Part shown: piece after piece, positions 7,436 through 14,812 of the stretch
Position numbering within the stretch: the first letter of the stretch is position 1
Layout: each line of letters opens with the position of its first letter
From: Amycolatopsis sp. NBC_01488
Lineage (GTDB): Bacteria > Actinomycetota > Actinomycetes > Mycobacteriales > Pseudonocardiaceae
Assembly: GCF_036227105.1 (NCBI RefSeq)
Contig: NZ_CP109434.1
Coordinates: forward strand, 129,001-193,000
DNA length: 64,000 bases
Direction: 5' to 3'
Made by a program: the position numbers and the translations under genes
Notes under the pieces: generated by a model
Told to the model about the DNA's origin: nothing
The model's database searches: none
What the model saw: only the letters and a program-made list of their open reading frames with translations

Positions 7436-9103
7436 CTACTTGCCGACGGTGACGCTGAACAGGTCGAGCTCGCGGAACTGGGTGGGCTGGACGTTGTGCA
7501 GCCGGGACGCCCAGGCGGCCGTGCCGGACTGCCACCAGATCGGGATGGTCGGCATGTCCTGCAGGACGAGCTTTTCGGCCTGCTGGTAGAGCGCCTGGCC
7601 CTGCTGCTGCGAAGGCGCGGCGTCGGCCTGCTGGAGCAGCGCGTCGACCTTCGGGTTCGAGTACTGGCCGACGTTCGAAGCCGCGCCGGTGCGGAACAGC
7701 GGGTTGAGGAAGTTCTCGATCGACGGGTAGTCCGCGACCCACGCCGAGCGGTAGATGCCCGTGACCGTCCGGTTGTTCAGCTGCTTGCGGAAGTCGCCGA
7801 GGGTGGTCTGCGGGGTGAACTTGCAGGTGCGGCCCAGCGAGGCCTGGATCTGCTTGCAGATGACCTCCATCCACTCCTGGTTGCCGGAGTCGATGTTCGA
7901 AGTGAGCTCGATGTCACCCTGGAAACCCGAGGCGTCGAACAGCTGCTTCGCCTTCTGCGGCTGGTAGGTGCACAGCTCGCCGCACTGGTTGTCGAGGTGG
8001 CCCTGGACGTTCGGGGCGACCAGGCCGTCGGCCGGGGTGCGGCCGCCGTTGAAGACCTGCTGGATCATGGCCTTCCGGTCGATGGCCATGGAGATCGCCT
8101 GGCGGAACTGCGGGCTGGCGTAGCGCTTGTCGAACAGCGGGAACGCGATCGCCTGGTAGCCGAGGTAGGTGTAGGTCTTGCGCCGGTCCTCGGGCAGGTC
8201 CTTCTTGATCTTGCCGCCCTGCGTCGACGTCCACGGCGTGAACGACAGGAAGTCGAGCTTGTTCTTCAGGACGTCGGCGTAGGCCTGGTCGAGGTCGGTG
8301 TAGAAGCGGAAGTCGACGCCGCCGATGTTCGGCTTCTGCGCGCCGGCGAAGCCGTCGAACCGCTTGACGACGAGGTCCTTGCCCGGCGTGTAGGACTCGA
8401 ACTTGAACGGCCCGTCGCCGACGGGGTGCGCCTCGAACGCCTTGCGGTCGGCGAAGAAGCTCGCCGGCAGCGGGAAGAACGCCGCGTAGCCGAGCTGGAC
8501 GCCGAACTCCGAGAACGGCGCGTCGAGACTGACGGTGAACGTCTTGTCGTCGACGACCTTCAGGCCGGACAGCTCCTTGGCCGCCGGCAGGGTCGCCGGC
8601 TGCTTGCCGTCCGCGGTCGCGTTGTTGACCTGTGAGAAGCCGACGACGTGCGAGAAGTAGCTGGCGCCGGCCATCAGGTTCGGGGAATACGCGGTGTAGT
8701 TCCACGCGTCGACGAAGCTCTTCGCCGTGACGGGCGTGCCGTCGTGGAACGTCCAGCCGGGCTTGAGCTTGATCGTCCACACCTTGGAGTCGGTCGTGGT
8801 GACCGAGTCCGCGACGGCGTTGTGCGGGGCGGCCGTCTTGGCGTCGTACTCGATGAGGCCGCGGAAGAGCGTGCCCAGCACGCTGATCCCGCCGACCTCC
8901 GTGGTGTTGCCCGGCACCAATGGGTTGGCGGGCTCGGTCTCGCTGTAGCTGATGACCGCGTCACGGTCGATGGTCGCCGCGCCGGCGGGCGCGGCGGCGC
9001 CGTCGGGCGGCGGAACGGCGGTGGTGCCGCTCGGGGTGCTGCACGCGCTGAGCGTCACGGCCAGCACGGCGGCCGCGCACACGGCGGCCTTGAGCTTTCT
9101 CAT
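7436..9103 (-). CDS. ABC-type oligopeptide/solute-binding lipoprotein (family 5)
   Basis: This 555-residue protein has a lipoprotein signal peptide with lipobox LSAC, lipidated Cys21, then a Ser/Pro/Ala-rich linker. The body is a DppA/OppA-type solute-binding protein, with segments such as NPLVPGNTTE and LKPGWTFHDGTPV typical of family 5. ATG at 9103 has a good GGAAG ribosome site. No permease or ATPase genes accompany it in the window, so it must work with partners elsewhere or beyond the left edge. Within the operon it may capture a peptide precursor, signal or the product. A single binding-protein gene placed between two biosynthetic enzymes is unusual. Confidence 0.88.
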   Translation of the reverse strand: MRKLKAAVCAAAVLAVTLSACSTPSGTTAVPPPDGAAAPAGAATIDRDAVISYSETEPANPLVPGNTTEVGGISVLGTLFRGLIEYDAKTAAPHNAVADSVTTTDSKVWTIKLKPGWTFHDGTPVTAKSFVDAWNYTAYSPNLMAGASYFSHVVGFSQVNNATADGKQPATLPAAKELSGLKVVDDKTFTVSLDAPFSEFGVQLGYAAFFPLPASFFADRKAFEAHPVGDGPFKFESYTPGKDLVVKRFDGFAGAQKPNIGGVDFRFYTDLDQAYADVLKNKLDFLSFTPWTSTQGGKIKKDLPEDRRKTYTYLGYQAIAFPLFDKRYASPQFRQAISMAIDRKAMIQQVFNGGRTPADGLVAPNVQGHLDNQCGELCTYQPQKAKQLFDASGFQGDIELTSNIDSGNQEWMEVICKQIQASLGRTCKFTPQTTLGDFRKQLNNRTVTGIYRSAWVADYPSIENFLNPLFRTGAASNVGQYSNPKVDALLQQADAAPSQQQGQALYQQAEKLVLQDMPTIPIWWQSGTAAWASRLHNVQPTQFRELDLFSVTVGK

Positions 9104-9132
9104 TGTTTCTTCCTTCTGTGGGTGGGGTGGAG

Positions 9133-10308
9133 TCAGCGCCGGCTGGAGGTGATGCCGAGGGCCAGCGGGAACGCGGGGCGGCCACCGAGCAGGTGGGCGC
9201 CGGCGGTCTGCAGGATCCGGTCCTGTGCCACGATGTGCTGGCACATCGTGGTGGTGTCGCGCAGCCAGCGGTCCAGCGGCGACGGCCGGTAGATCGCGGT
9301 GGTCTGCACCAGGTCGTAGAGACGGGTGACGATCGACCGGGCGGTGCGGAACGCGTGCCGCCGCGAGAGCGGGAGCGCGGCCCGCTCGCGCGGGGTCAGG
9401 TCGTCGAGGGTGCCGCCCGCGGACAGGACTTCGTGCTGGCGCCGCAACGCGCCGTAGACGCCCTCGCGGGTGGCGGCGAAGTCGCCTTCGCAGTCGGCGA
9501 TCGTGGTCTGCGTGCGGTAGTCGTCCTCGCGGCCGGCGGAGACGGCGGCGTCCGTGGCGTGGTCCAGCGCGGCACGGGCGACGCCGAGCGCGACGCCCGG
9601 CATGTTCCGCATGTGCACCTCGGGCTGGGCCAGCGGGCCCGTGCCGCCGCGGACGTCCGCGAAGACGAGGGTGTGCTCGGCCGGCACGAACACGTCGGTG
9701 ATCGTGTAGTCGCAGCTGCCGCTGCCCGCCAGGCCGGTGGTGTGCCAGGTGTCGAGCACCTCGACGTCGGCCTTCGGCACCATGAGCAGGATCGAGTCGT
9801 GCTCGGGCTCACCGTCGCGGTACAGGAACGCTCCGGAGACGACCCAGTCGGCGTGCGTGACACCGCTGCCGAACTGCCAGCGGCCGGTCAAGCGGTAGCC
9901 GCCGGAGACGATTTCCGCGCGGCCGTTGGGGAAGAGCAGCCCCGCGGTCGCCGTGTCCAGGCTGGGGAACATCTCTTCGGCGACGGCGTGGTCCAGGAAC
10001 GAGGCGTAGAGCCCGGTGTCCGACCCGATCATCGCGCACCACCCGGCCCCGGCGTCGCCGTAGGACAGGGCCTCGATCACCTCGGTCTGCTCGATCGAGG
10101 TCAGCTCGGGACCGCCGTGAGCGCGGGAGAACCCCATCCGGAAGACGCCGGTGCCGCGCAGGAGGTCCACGACGTCCGCGGGCAGCCGCCGGGCCCGCTC
10201 GATCTCTTCGGCGCGGTCCCGCAACACCGGGGCAAGGGCCAGCGCCCGGGCGAGGATCTCCGCGGCGGTCTCGGGCGGCCGGACGGACAGCGGCTCGACT
10301 ACGGTCAT
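9133..10308 (-). CDS. Acyl-CoA-dehydrogenase-like flavoenzyme (group D monooxygenase/oxidase fold)
   Basis: A 391-residue protein of the acyl-CoA dehydrogenase superfamily with N-terminal helical, middle beta and C-terminal helical domains; RMGFSRAHGGPE (N-terminal) and LTGRWQFGSGVTHADWVV (middle domain) are characteristic. Proteins of this group in secondary metabolism include flavin-dependent N-hydroxylases, sulfur monooxygenases and dehydrogenases acting on tethered substrates. In an N-N pathway it could oxidise a hydrazine to a hydrazone, azo or diazo group; that is inference. ATG at 10308 is preferred over the adjacent GTG at 10311 because GGAAG lies 7 nt upstream. It is the first gene of the operon. 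Confidence 0.82.
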   Translation of the reverse strand: MTVVEPLSVRPPETAAEILARALALAPVLRDRAEEIERARRLPADVVDLLRGTGVFRMGFSRAHGGPELTSIEQTEVIEALSYGDAGAGWCAMIGSDTGLYASFLDHAVAEEMFPSLDTATAGLLFPNGRAEIVSGGYRLTGRWQFGSGVTHADWVVSGAFLYRDGEPEHDSILLMVPKADVEVLDTWHTTGLAGSGSCDYTITDVFVPAEHTLVFADVRGGTGPLAQPEVHMRNMPGVALGVARAALDHATDAAVSAGREDDYRTQTTIADCEGDFAATREGVYGALRRQHEVLSAGGTLDDLTPRERAALPLSRRHAFRTARSIVTRLYDLVQTTAIYRPSPLDRWLRDTTTMCQHIVAQDRILQTAGAHLLGGRPAFPLALGITSSRR

Positions 10309-10364
10309 CACATCACTTCCTTCGAGGTCTTCTTCTCGGTCGTGGAAGTGATTGAAGCCAGCGG

Positions 10365-10403
10365 ATTAATTGATGGAAACGGTTGTCCACCAAGGAAAAT
10401 CAA
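10365..10403 (-). promoter_or_regulatory. Candidate operon promoter with operator-like inverted repeat
   Basis: Reading the minus strand, TTGGTG (10393-10388), a 17-nt spacer and ATTAAT (10370-10365) form a plausible -35/-10 pair 57 nt before the first operon gene. An imperfect inverted repeat, TTTTCC-N5-GGACAA (10399-10383), overlaps the -35. The same pattern, preceded by TTGATT, occurs upstream of the membrane-protein gene at 16196-16216. Confidence 0.45.
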
Positions 10404-10425
10404 CGGGGTGCAACCGGAAGTAGAC

Positions 10426-10455
10426 AGGGCCGCGACGAAAATCCGTCGCGGCCCT
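10426..10455 (-). terminator. Hairpin terminator after the PEP-mutase-family gene
   Basis: A perfect 12-bp stem (10426-10437 with 10444-10455, 6-nt loop) lies 15 nt past the stop of the gene that ends at 10470. There is no clear U-tract, as is common in actinobacteria. It insulates the hydrazine operon promoter from upstream transcription. Confidence 0.7.
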
Positions 10456-10469
10456 GCCCGGGGGAAGGA

Positions 10470-11294
10470 TCAGGCAGTCACGGCGCTGTTGACCGCGCCG
10501 AAGTCGAGGCCGCCCGCCAAAGCGGTGTAAGTGCCCTGCTCCAGCAGTTCGGCCGCCGCGCGCTGGGCGACCGCGTAGGCGGCCTGCGCGATCGCCGTGC
10601 CGACGCTGATCCGCCGGACGCCGACCGCTTCCAGCTCGGCCACCGTCGGAGCGCCCGGCCACACCATCACGTTGACCGGCAGCGGACTCTCCTTGACGAG
10701 GACGCGAAGCGTCTCGAGGTCGATCAGGCCGGGTACGAACAGGCTGTCCGCGCCCGCCGCGGCGTAGGCGCCCGCGCGCGTCAGAACGTCGTCCAGGCGG
10801 CCTTCCGGCTCGCCGATGCCGAACAGGTAGACGTCGGTGCGGATGTTGATCCACAGCTCGGGCAGGCCGGCCGCGGTCGCCGCGTCGCGGGCCGCGCGGA
10901 CCCGCCCGACCTGGGCCGGGACGTCGAACAGCGGGCCGCCGGGGGCGGTCGAGTCCTCCAGGTTGATCCCGACCGCGCCGGCCTCGACGATCGCGCGGAC
11001 GGTCGCGGCGACGTCGTCCTCGGCCGGGCCGTAGCCGCCCTCGATGTCGGCGGTCACCGGGACGTCGACGACGCGCACGATCCGCGCGACCGACTCGGCC
11101 ATCTCCTCGCGGGTCAGGCCGTGCCCGTCGGGCCGTCCCGCGGACCAGGCGACCCCGCCGCTGGTGGTGGCGATCGCCGGGGCACCGGCCCGCGCGATGA
11201 GGGCCGCGCTGGCGGCGTCCCAGGCGTTCGGCAGCACCAGCGTGCGGTCGGTGTGCAGGGCGCGCAGCCGTTCGGCGAGCCGCTTGGTGGACAT
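10470..11294 (-). CDS. Isocitrate lyase/PEP mutase family protein
   Basis: This 274-residue TIM-barrel protein contains the family pattern LPNAWDAASAALIARAG and ATTSGGVAWSAGRPDG near the N-terminus, with metal-binding acidic residues in TADIEGGYG and NLEDSTAPGG. The KKCGH catalytic motif of true isocitrate lyases is absent, so a C-C lyase or oxaloacetate-decarboxylase-like reaction on a small oxo-acid is more likely. It shares direction with the Ada-like gene just upstream (21 nt gap), a pairing I know from other actinobacterial genomes. It may therefore be a neighbour rather than a pathway gene. Confidence 0.83.
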   Translation of the reverse strand: MSTKRLAERLRALHTDRTLVLPNAWDAASAALIARAGAPAIATTSGGVAWSAGRPDGHGLTREEMAESVARIVRVVDVPVTADIEGGYGPAEDDVAATVRAIVEAGAVGINLEDSTAPGGPLFDVPAQVGRVRAARDAATAAGLPELWINIRTDVYLFGIGEPEGRLDDVLTRAGAYAAAGADSLFVPGLIDLETLRVLVKESPLPVNVMVWPGAPTVAELEAVGVRRISVGTAIAQAAYAVAQRAAAELLEQGTYTALAGGLDFGAVNSAVTA

Positions 11295-11315
11295 CCGTTC
11301 TCCTTTTGCGTGTGT

Positions 11316-12701
11316 TCAGGCGGCCGGCGTCGGTACGCCGGCGGCGATCAGGTGGGTGGCGGCGAAGGCGCGCCACGGGTGCCAGGCGGCGGCCAGCCGG
11401 CCGGCGTTGGCGGAGACGTCGTGCTCGAGCAGCATCGTCTCGAGCGTGCGCTCGGTGGCCGGGAAGGCGTCGGCGTGCCCCAGCCGCAGCGCGATCTCCT
11501 GGGCGGTGCTCTGCTCGATGCCGGGCAACGCCGTCAGCGCGGCGGTGCAGTCGGCCAGGCTCGCCCCGGGGTCGAGCAGGGTTTCGTCCGCGGCCACGGC
11601 GGCGGCGAACGTGCGCAGCGTCCGCGCGGTCGTGGCGGGCAGCCGGGCTCCCGCCAGGTCCGCTTGGGCCAGGGTCTCGGCCGAGGGGAAGAGGTGGGTC
11701 AAGCCGTGTTCGAGGCCCGGCACGCGCTGGCCCGCCGCTTCGACCAGCGCGGCCAGCTGCCGCCGCACCCGCGCGCGGACGCTGTACTGGCTCAGCACGG
11801 CTTCCACCGCGACCTCGAAGAAGCCCCAGGCGCCCGGCACCCGCAGGCCGGGCCGCTCGCGCAGCAGCGGACCCAGGACCGGGTCGTCGGCCAGCGCCGC
11901 CTCGGCGGGCGCGGTGTCGGCGTCGACCCCGACCATCCGCCCGACGCGGTCGACGACGTGGATCAGCCCCTCCCAGAACGGCATGTGCGCGGTCAGCAGC
12001 AGGTGGTCGTCGCCGCCGCGGCCGACCTCGATGACGCCCGCTTCGCCGTCGAGGCTGATCGTGCGCCGGTAGACGCCGTCGCGCACCGACTCGACGCCCG
12101 GGACCGCGCGCTCGGCGAGGAAGGCGCTGAGCGCCTCCCAGTGCAGTGGCGGGGCGAACGGCAGCCGCATCGTCAGGCCGCCGTCCGCGGCGATCCGGTC
12201 GGCCTTGCGGCGCCGGTTGCGCAGCTCGACCGGGGACGCGCGGAAGACCAGCTTCATGTCCCGGTTGAACTGGCGCAGGCTGCCGAACCCGGCGGCGAAC
12301 GCCACGTCCGCGACGGTCAGGTCGGAGTCGTCGAGCAGGCGGCGCGCGAAGTGGGCGCGCCGCGACCGGGCGAGCTGGTCCGGCGTCACGCCGAGGTGGT
12401 CGTGGAAGAGCCGGCGCAGGTGCCGCGGCGACACCGCCAGCCGCTGGCCGAGCGCCGCTTCGGTGCCGGTGTCCAGCGCCCCGGCGATGATGAGCTGCAC
12501 CGCGCGGCAGACGAGCTCCGGCGCGTCGGCGGCGACCGGGCCGGCGACGCGGTAGGGGCGGCAGCGCAGGCACGCCCGGAACCCCGCGGCCTCGGCCTCG
12601 GCGGCCAGCTCGAACGTCTTCACGTTCTCCGCGAGCGGCTTCGCCCCGCATCCGGGACGACAGTAGATGCCGGTCGTGACCACGGCCGAAAAAGTCGTCA
12701 T
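11316..12701 (-). CDS. Ada/AlkA-type regulator-DNA glycosylase with altered active site
   Basis: The 461-residue protein joins an Ada zinc domain (Cys14, Cys18, Cys44, Cys47; TTGIYCRPGC), an AraC-type helix-turn-helix (VADVAFAAGFGSLRQFNRD) and an AlkA-like domain with the helix-hairpin-helix segment LTALPGIEQSTAQEIALR. AlkA glycosylases carry a catalytic Asp after the hairpin (FPATD-like). Here the aligned residue is Glu417 (FPATERTL), and the usual Trp in GIGPWTA is Ser. Base-excision activity may be lost or changed, while zinc and DNA-binding parts look intact. It starts at ATG 12701 and is divergent from the ABM gene, with an inverted-repeat motif between them. Confidence 0.85.
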   Translation of the reverse strand: MTTFSAVVTTGIYCRPGCGAKPLAENVKTFELAAEAEAAGFRACLRCRPYRVAGPVAADAPELVCRAVQLIIAGALDTGTEAALGQRLAVSPRHLRRLFHDHLGVTPDQLARSRRAHFARRLLDDSDLTVADVAFAAGFGSLRQFNRDMKLVFRASPVELRNRRRKADRIAADGGLTMRLPFAPPLHWEALSAFLAERAVPGVESVRDGVYRRTISLDGEAGVIEVGRGGDDHLLLTAHMPFWEGLIHVVDRVGRMVGVDADTAPAEAALADDPVLGPLLRERPGLRVPGAWGFFEVAVEAVLSQYSVRARVRRQLAALVEAAGQRVPGLEHGLTHLFPSAETLAQADLAGARLPATTARTLRTFAAAVAADETLLDPGASLADCTAALTALPGIEQSTAQEIALRLGHADAFPATERTLETMLLEHDVSANAGRLAAAWHPWRAFAATHLIAAGVPTPAA

Positions 12702-12736
12702 GTCCCAGGTGTAGGCGATCCGGCGGGGCCGCGCTA

Positions 12737-12798
12737 GCCAGATCCGGACATGACCGCCGCAGCTGCGCACCCCGCGAGAAGACGTGTCCGGATCTGGC
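12737..12798. promoter_or_regulatory. 14-bp inverted repeat between ada-like and ABM genes
   Basis: GCCAGATCCGGACA (12737-12750) and its exact reverse complement TGTCCGGATCTGGC (12785-12798) face each other in the divergent promoter region. The rightward copy lies 81 nt before the ABM start. A third identical copy at 16927-16940 also lies 81 nt before a start codon. A binding site for the adjacent AraC/Ada-type protein is a natural inference. Confidence 0.6.
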
Positions 12799-12865
12799 CG
12801 GACGCGGGTGCCCGCGCTCGGCAGAGTGGGTCCCGATCACGTACCGCACTACCGAGAGGTTTCCC

Positions 12866-13162
12866 ATGCTGGCGAAGGTGTTCCCCATCCCCCTCAAGCC
12901 GGGCAAGCAGGCCGAGGCCGAGCGGCTCGTGCACGACTTCGCGCCGCTCGGCCCCGGACAGGAGGACGGCACCCTGTCCTTCCGCGTGTACCGCGACCCC
13001 GCCAAGCCGGACTTCCTGCTGTTCGTCGAGCACTTCGCCGACCAGGCCGCCTACGACGCGCACACCGGGTCGGCCGCCTACAAGGAACTGATCGCGGGCA
13101 AGTTCGCCGACCTGATCACCGAGTTCGTCGAAATCGACCACGAACTGATCGTCGGGCTCTGA
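12866..13162 (+). CDS. ABM-domain monooxygenase-like protein
   Basis: A 98-residue single-domain protein of the antibiotic biosynthesis monooxygenase (ABM, YgiN-like) family: it opens with an MLAKVFPIPLKPG strand, has the characteristic FRVYRDPAKPDFLLFVEHF core and ends in a helix-strand tail. Members are cofactor-free quinol or anthrone oxygenases, or small dimeric binding proteins. Its upstream region carries one arm of the ada-side inverted repeat, so it is probably controlled by the divergent Ada/AlkA-like regulator. A strong hairpin follows at once, making it monocistronic. A direct role in the hydrazine pathway is not shown. Confidence 0.8.
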   Translation: MLAKVFPIPLKPGKQAEAERLVHDFAPLGPGQEDGTLSFRVYRDPAKPDFLLFVEHFADQAAYDAHTGSAAYKELIAGKFADLITEFVEIDHELIVGL

Positions 13163-13164
13163 TT

Positions 13165-13215
13165 CCCGCGCGGACCGGCCGGATGCAGCAATCGCTGCGT
13201 CCGGCCGGGCGCGGG
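13165..13215 (+). terminator. Long compound hairpin after the ABM gene
   Basis: Two stacked stems, CCCGCGC/GCGCGGG (13165-13171 with 13209-13215) and CCGGCCGGA/TCCGGCCGG (13075 +100: 13175-13183 with 13200-13208), start three bases after the stop codon. This is a convincing factor-independent-type structure without a U-tract. Confidence 0.75.
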
Positions 13216-13397
13216 CAAGGCGAATTCCGCGACAACGGCGTCACGCTCCGATTACCGGAGTAGTCCACGTCACGCAGGAATTGATTTTCCGGTAAAACCA
13301 ACTCTGCCGGTCAACCGGCCAGGCCGCTGCAATGAGGAAGCCGGCACCACGGATCGCGGTGCGGTACCCCCTTCGCAAGCCACCTGGAGGCTCGGCC

Positions 13398-14609
13398 GTG
13401 ACCACCACCGAAGAACCCACCGGCGTACTGGCCGTCCTGCGCCGGACGCCAACGCCGGTCCGCTCCCTGCTCGCCGGCGTGCTCGTCAACCAGCTCGGCG
13501 CGTTCGTCCAGACGTTCATGGTGCTGTACCTGGTCTTCCGCGGGTTCTCCGTGGGACAGGCGGGCATCGCGATCGCCGCGTACAGCGTCGGCTCGGTCCT
13601 CGGCGGGCTGGTCGGCGGCGAGCTGGTCCACCGGATCGGCCCGCGGGCCACGATCACCGCCGCGATGTCCGGTTCGGCCGTGATCCTCGCCCTCGTCCCG
13701 TTCTTCGGCCGTCCCGGGCTCTTCGCCGCGCTGATGGCCGCCTTGCTGCTCGCCGGGCTCGCGACCCAGAGCTACCGGCCCGCGGCCGCCGTTCTGCTCA
13801 GCGAGCTGATGCCCGACGCCGACCGCGTCATGGGCTTCTCGATGATGCGGATCGCCCTCAACCTCGGCGCGGCGCTCAGCCCGCTGATCGCGGCCGGCCT
13901 GATCCTGCTCGACTGGAACCTCCTGCTGTGGTTCGACGCGGCGACCGCGCTGCTCTACGCCGTGCTGGCGGTCCGGCTGCTGCCCGACCTCCGGGTCGGG
14001 CGCGAGACGCCGGCCGAGCGTGGAACCCGGGCCGCGTACGGGATCCTGCTGCGCGACGGCCGGTTCTGGTTCTTCCTGGCCTCGGTGCTCATCGGCTCGG
14101 TCATCTACGTCCAGTACACGGTTTCGCTGCCGCTGAAGATCACCGCCGAAGGGCACTCCGCCGGGCTCTACAGCGTCGTGCTCGTGACCGCGTCGGCCGT
14201 GCTGATCCTGTGCGAGCTGAAGATCACCTCGTACGTCACGCGCTGGCCGGGCCACGTCGCCGCGACGGCCGGGACCGTGCTGATGGGCCTGGGCGTCGCC
14301 GGTTTCGGGATCAGCGGCGGGTCCGCGGTCGCGCTCGTCGCGTGCACGGTGGTGTTCGTCTTCGGGATCATGATCAACGGGCCGACGATGTTCGCCTACC
14401 CCTCGACGTTCCCGGCCGCCGTCAAGGCGCGCTACATCAGCGCCCACCAGGCGACTTTCGGCCTCGGCATGGCGCTCGGGCCGCTGTTCGGCGTCGCCGC
14501 GTGGGTCGCGCTCGGCAACGGCGTCTGGTGGCTGTGCGGCGCGCTCGGCCTGGTGGCCGCGCTGTGCGCCCTGCTCGGCATGACGGCGGGCCGCCCCGCC
14601 ACCCCCTGA
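13398..14609 (+). CDS. MFS exporter
   Basis: A 403-residue major facilitator protein with about 12 membrane helices and the cytoplasmic-loop motif GGELVHRIGPRATI between helices 2 and 3, as in drug:proton antiporters. The GTG at 13398 is chosen because GGAGG lies 7 nt upstream; the longer reading from 13332 has no ribosome site and adds a non-conserved basic tail. It is a reasonable candidate for export of the product or self-resistance. Its upstream region shares the 10-mer TTGATTTTCC (13281-13290) with the operon promoter region. Confidence 0.88.
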   Translation: MTTTEEPTGVLAVLRRTPTPVRSLLAGVLVNQLGAFVQTFMVLYLVFRGFSVGQAGIAIAAYSVGSVLGGLVGGELVHRIGPRATITAAMSGSAVILALVPFFGRPGLFAALMAALLLAGLATQSYRPAAAVLLSELMPDADRVMGFSMMRIALNLGAALSPLIAAGLILLDWNLLLWFDAATALLYAVLAVRLLPDLRVGRETPAERGTRAAYGILLRDGRFWFFLASVLIGSVIYVQYTVSLPLKITAEGHSAGLYSVVLVTASAVLILCELKITSYVTRWPGHVAATAGTVLMGLGVAGFGISGGSAVALVACTVVFVFGIMINGPTMFAYPSTFPAAVKARYISAHQATFGLGMALGPLFGVAAWVALGNGVWWLCGALGLVAALCALLGMTAGRPATP

Positions 14610-14621
14610 AACCACCCACCC

Positions 14622-14654
14622 CGACGGCCGTCCGCTGCGCGCGGGCGGCCGTCG
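14622..14654 (+). terminator. Hairpin terminator after the MFS gene
   Basis: A 14-bp stem (14622-14635 with 14641-14654, one G-U pair, 5-nt loop) begins 12 nt after the stop and is followed by a short AT-richer stretch. Confidence 0.75.
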
Positions 14655-14701
14655 AGCGTTGCCATAATTCACCGGAATGACGTAAAAAAGCACCGCAAAT
14701 G

Positions 14702-14746
14702 ATCCACGAAGCGTCAGAGAAATCCACGAACGGTCTAACAAGACCG
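14702..14746 (+). promoter_or_regulatory. Repeat elements upstream of the NB-ARC regulator
   Basis: ATCCACGAA occurs twice exactly 20 bp apart (14702-14710 and 14722-14730), followed by the inverted repeat CGGTCT-N4-AGACCG (14731-14746). Two sites on one face of the helix plus a palindrome suggest operator or autoregulatory sites for the regulator gene starting at 14813. Confidence 0.45.
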
Positions 14747-14812
14747 CCAGACAGCGGAAGAGACACCGGCCGCGAAGAGCGACGCTGAGTGAGTGAGGGG
14801 AAGGGGATTCAC

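Noticed and set aside
10366-13005. An 879-residue minus-strand open frame
   Set aside because: It is out of frame with the PEP-mutase-family and Ada-like genes and is low-complexity.
13281-13290. Third complete copy of the operon operator upstream of the MFS gene
   Set aside because: Only the first ten bases match; the GGACAA half is missing, so it is reported only as a partial match.
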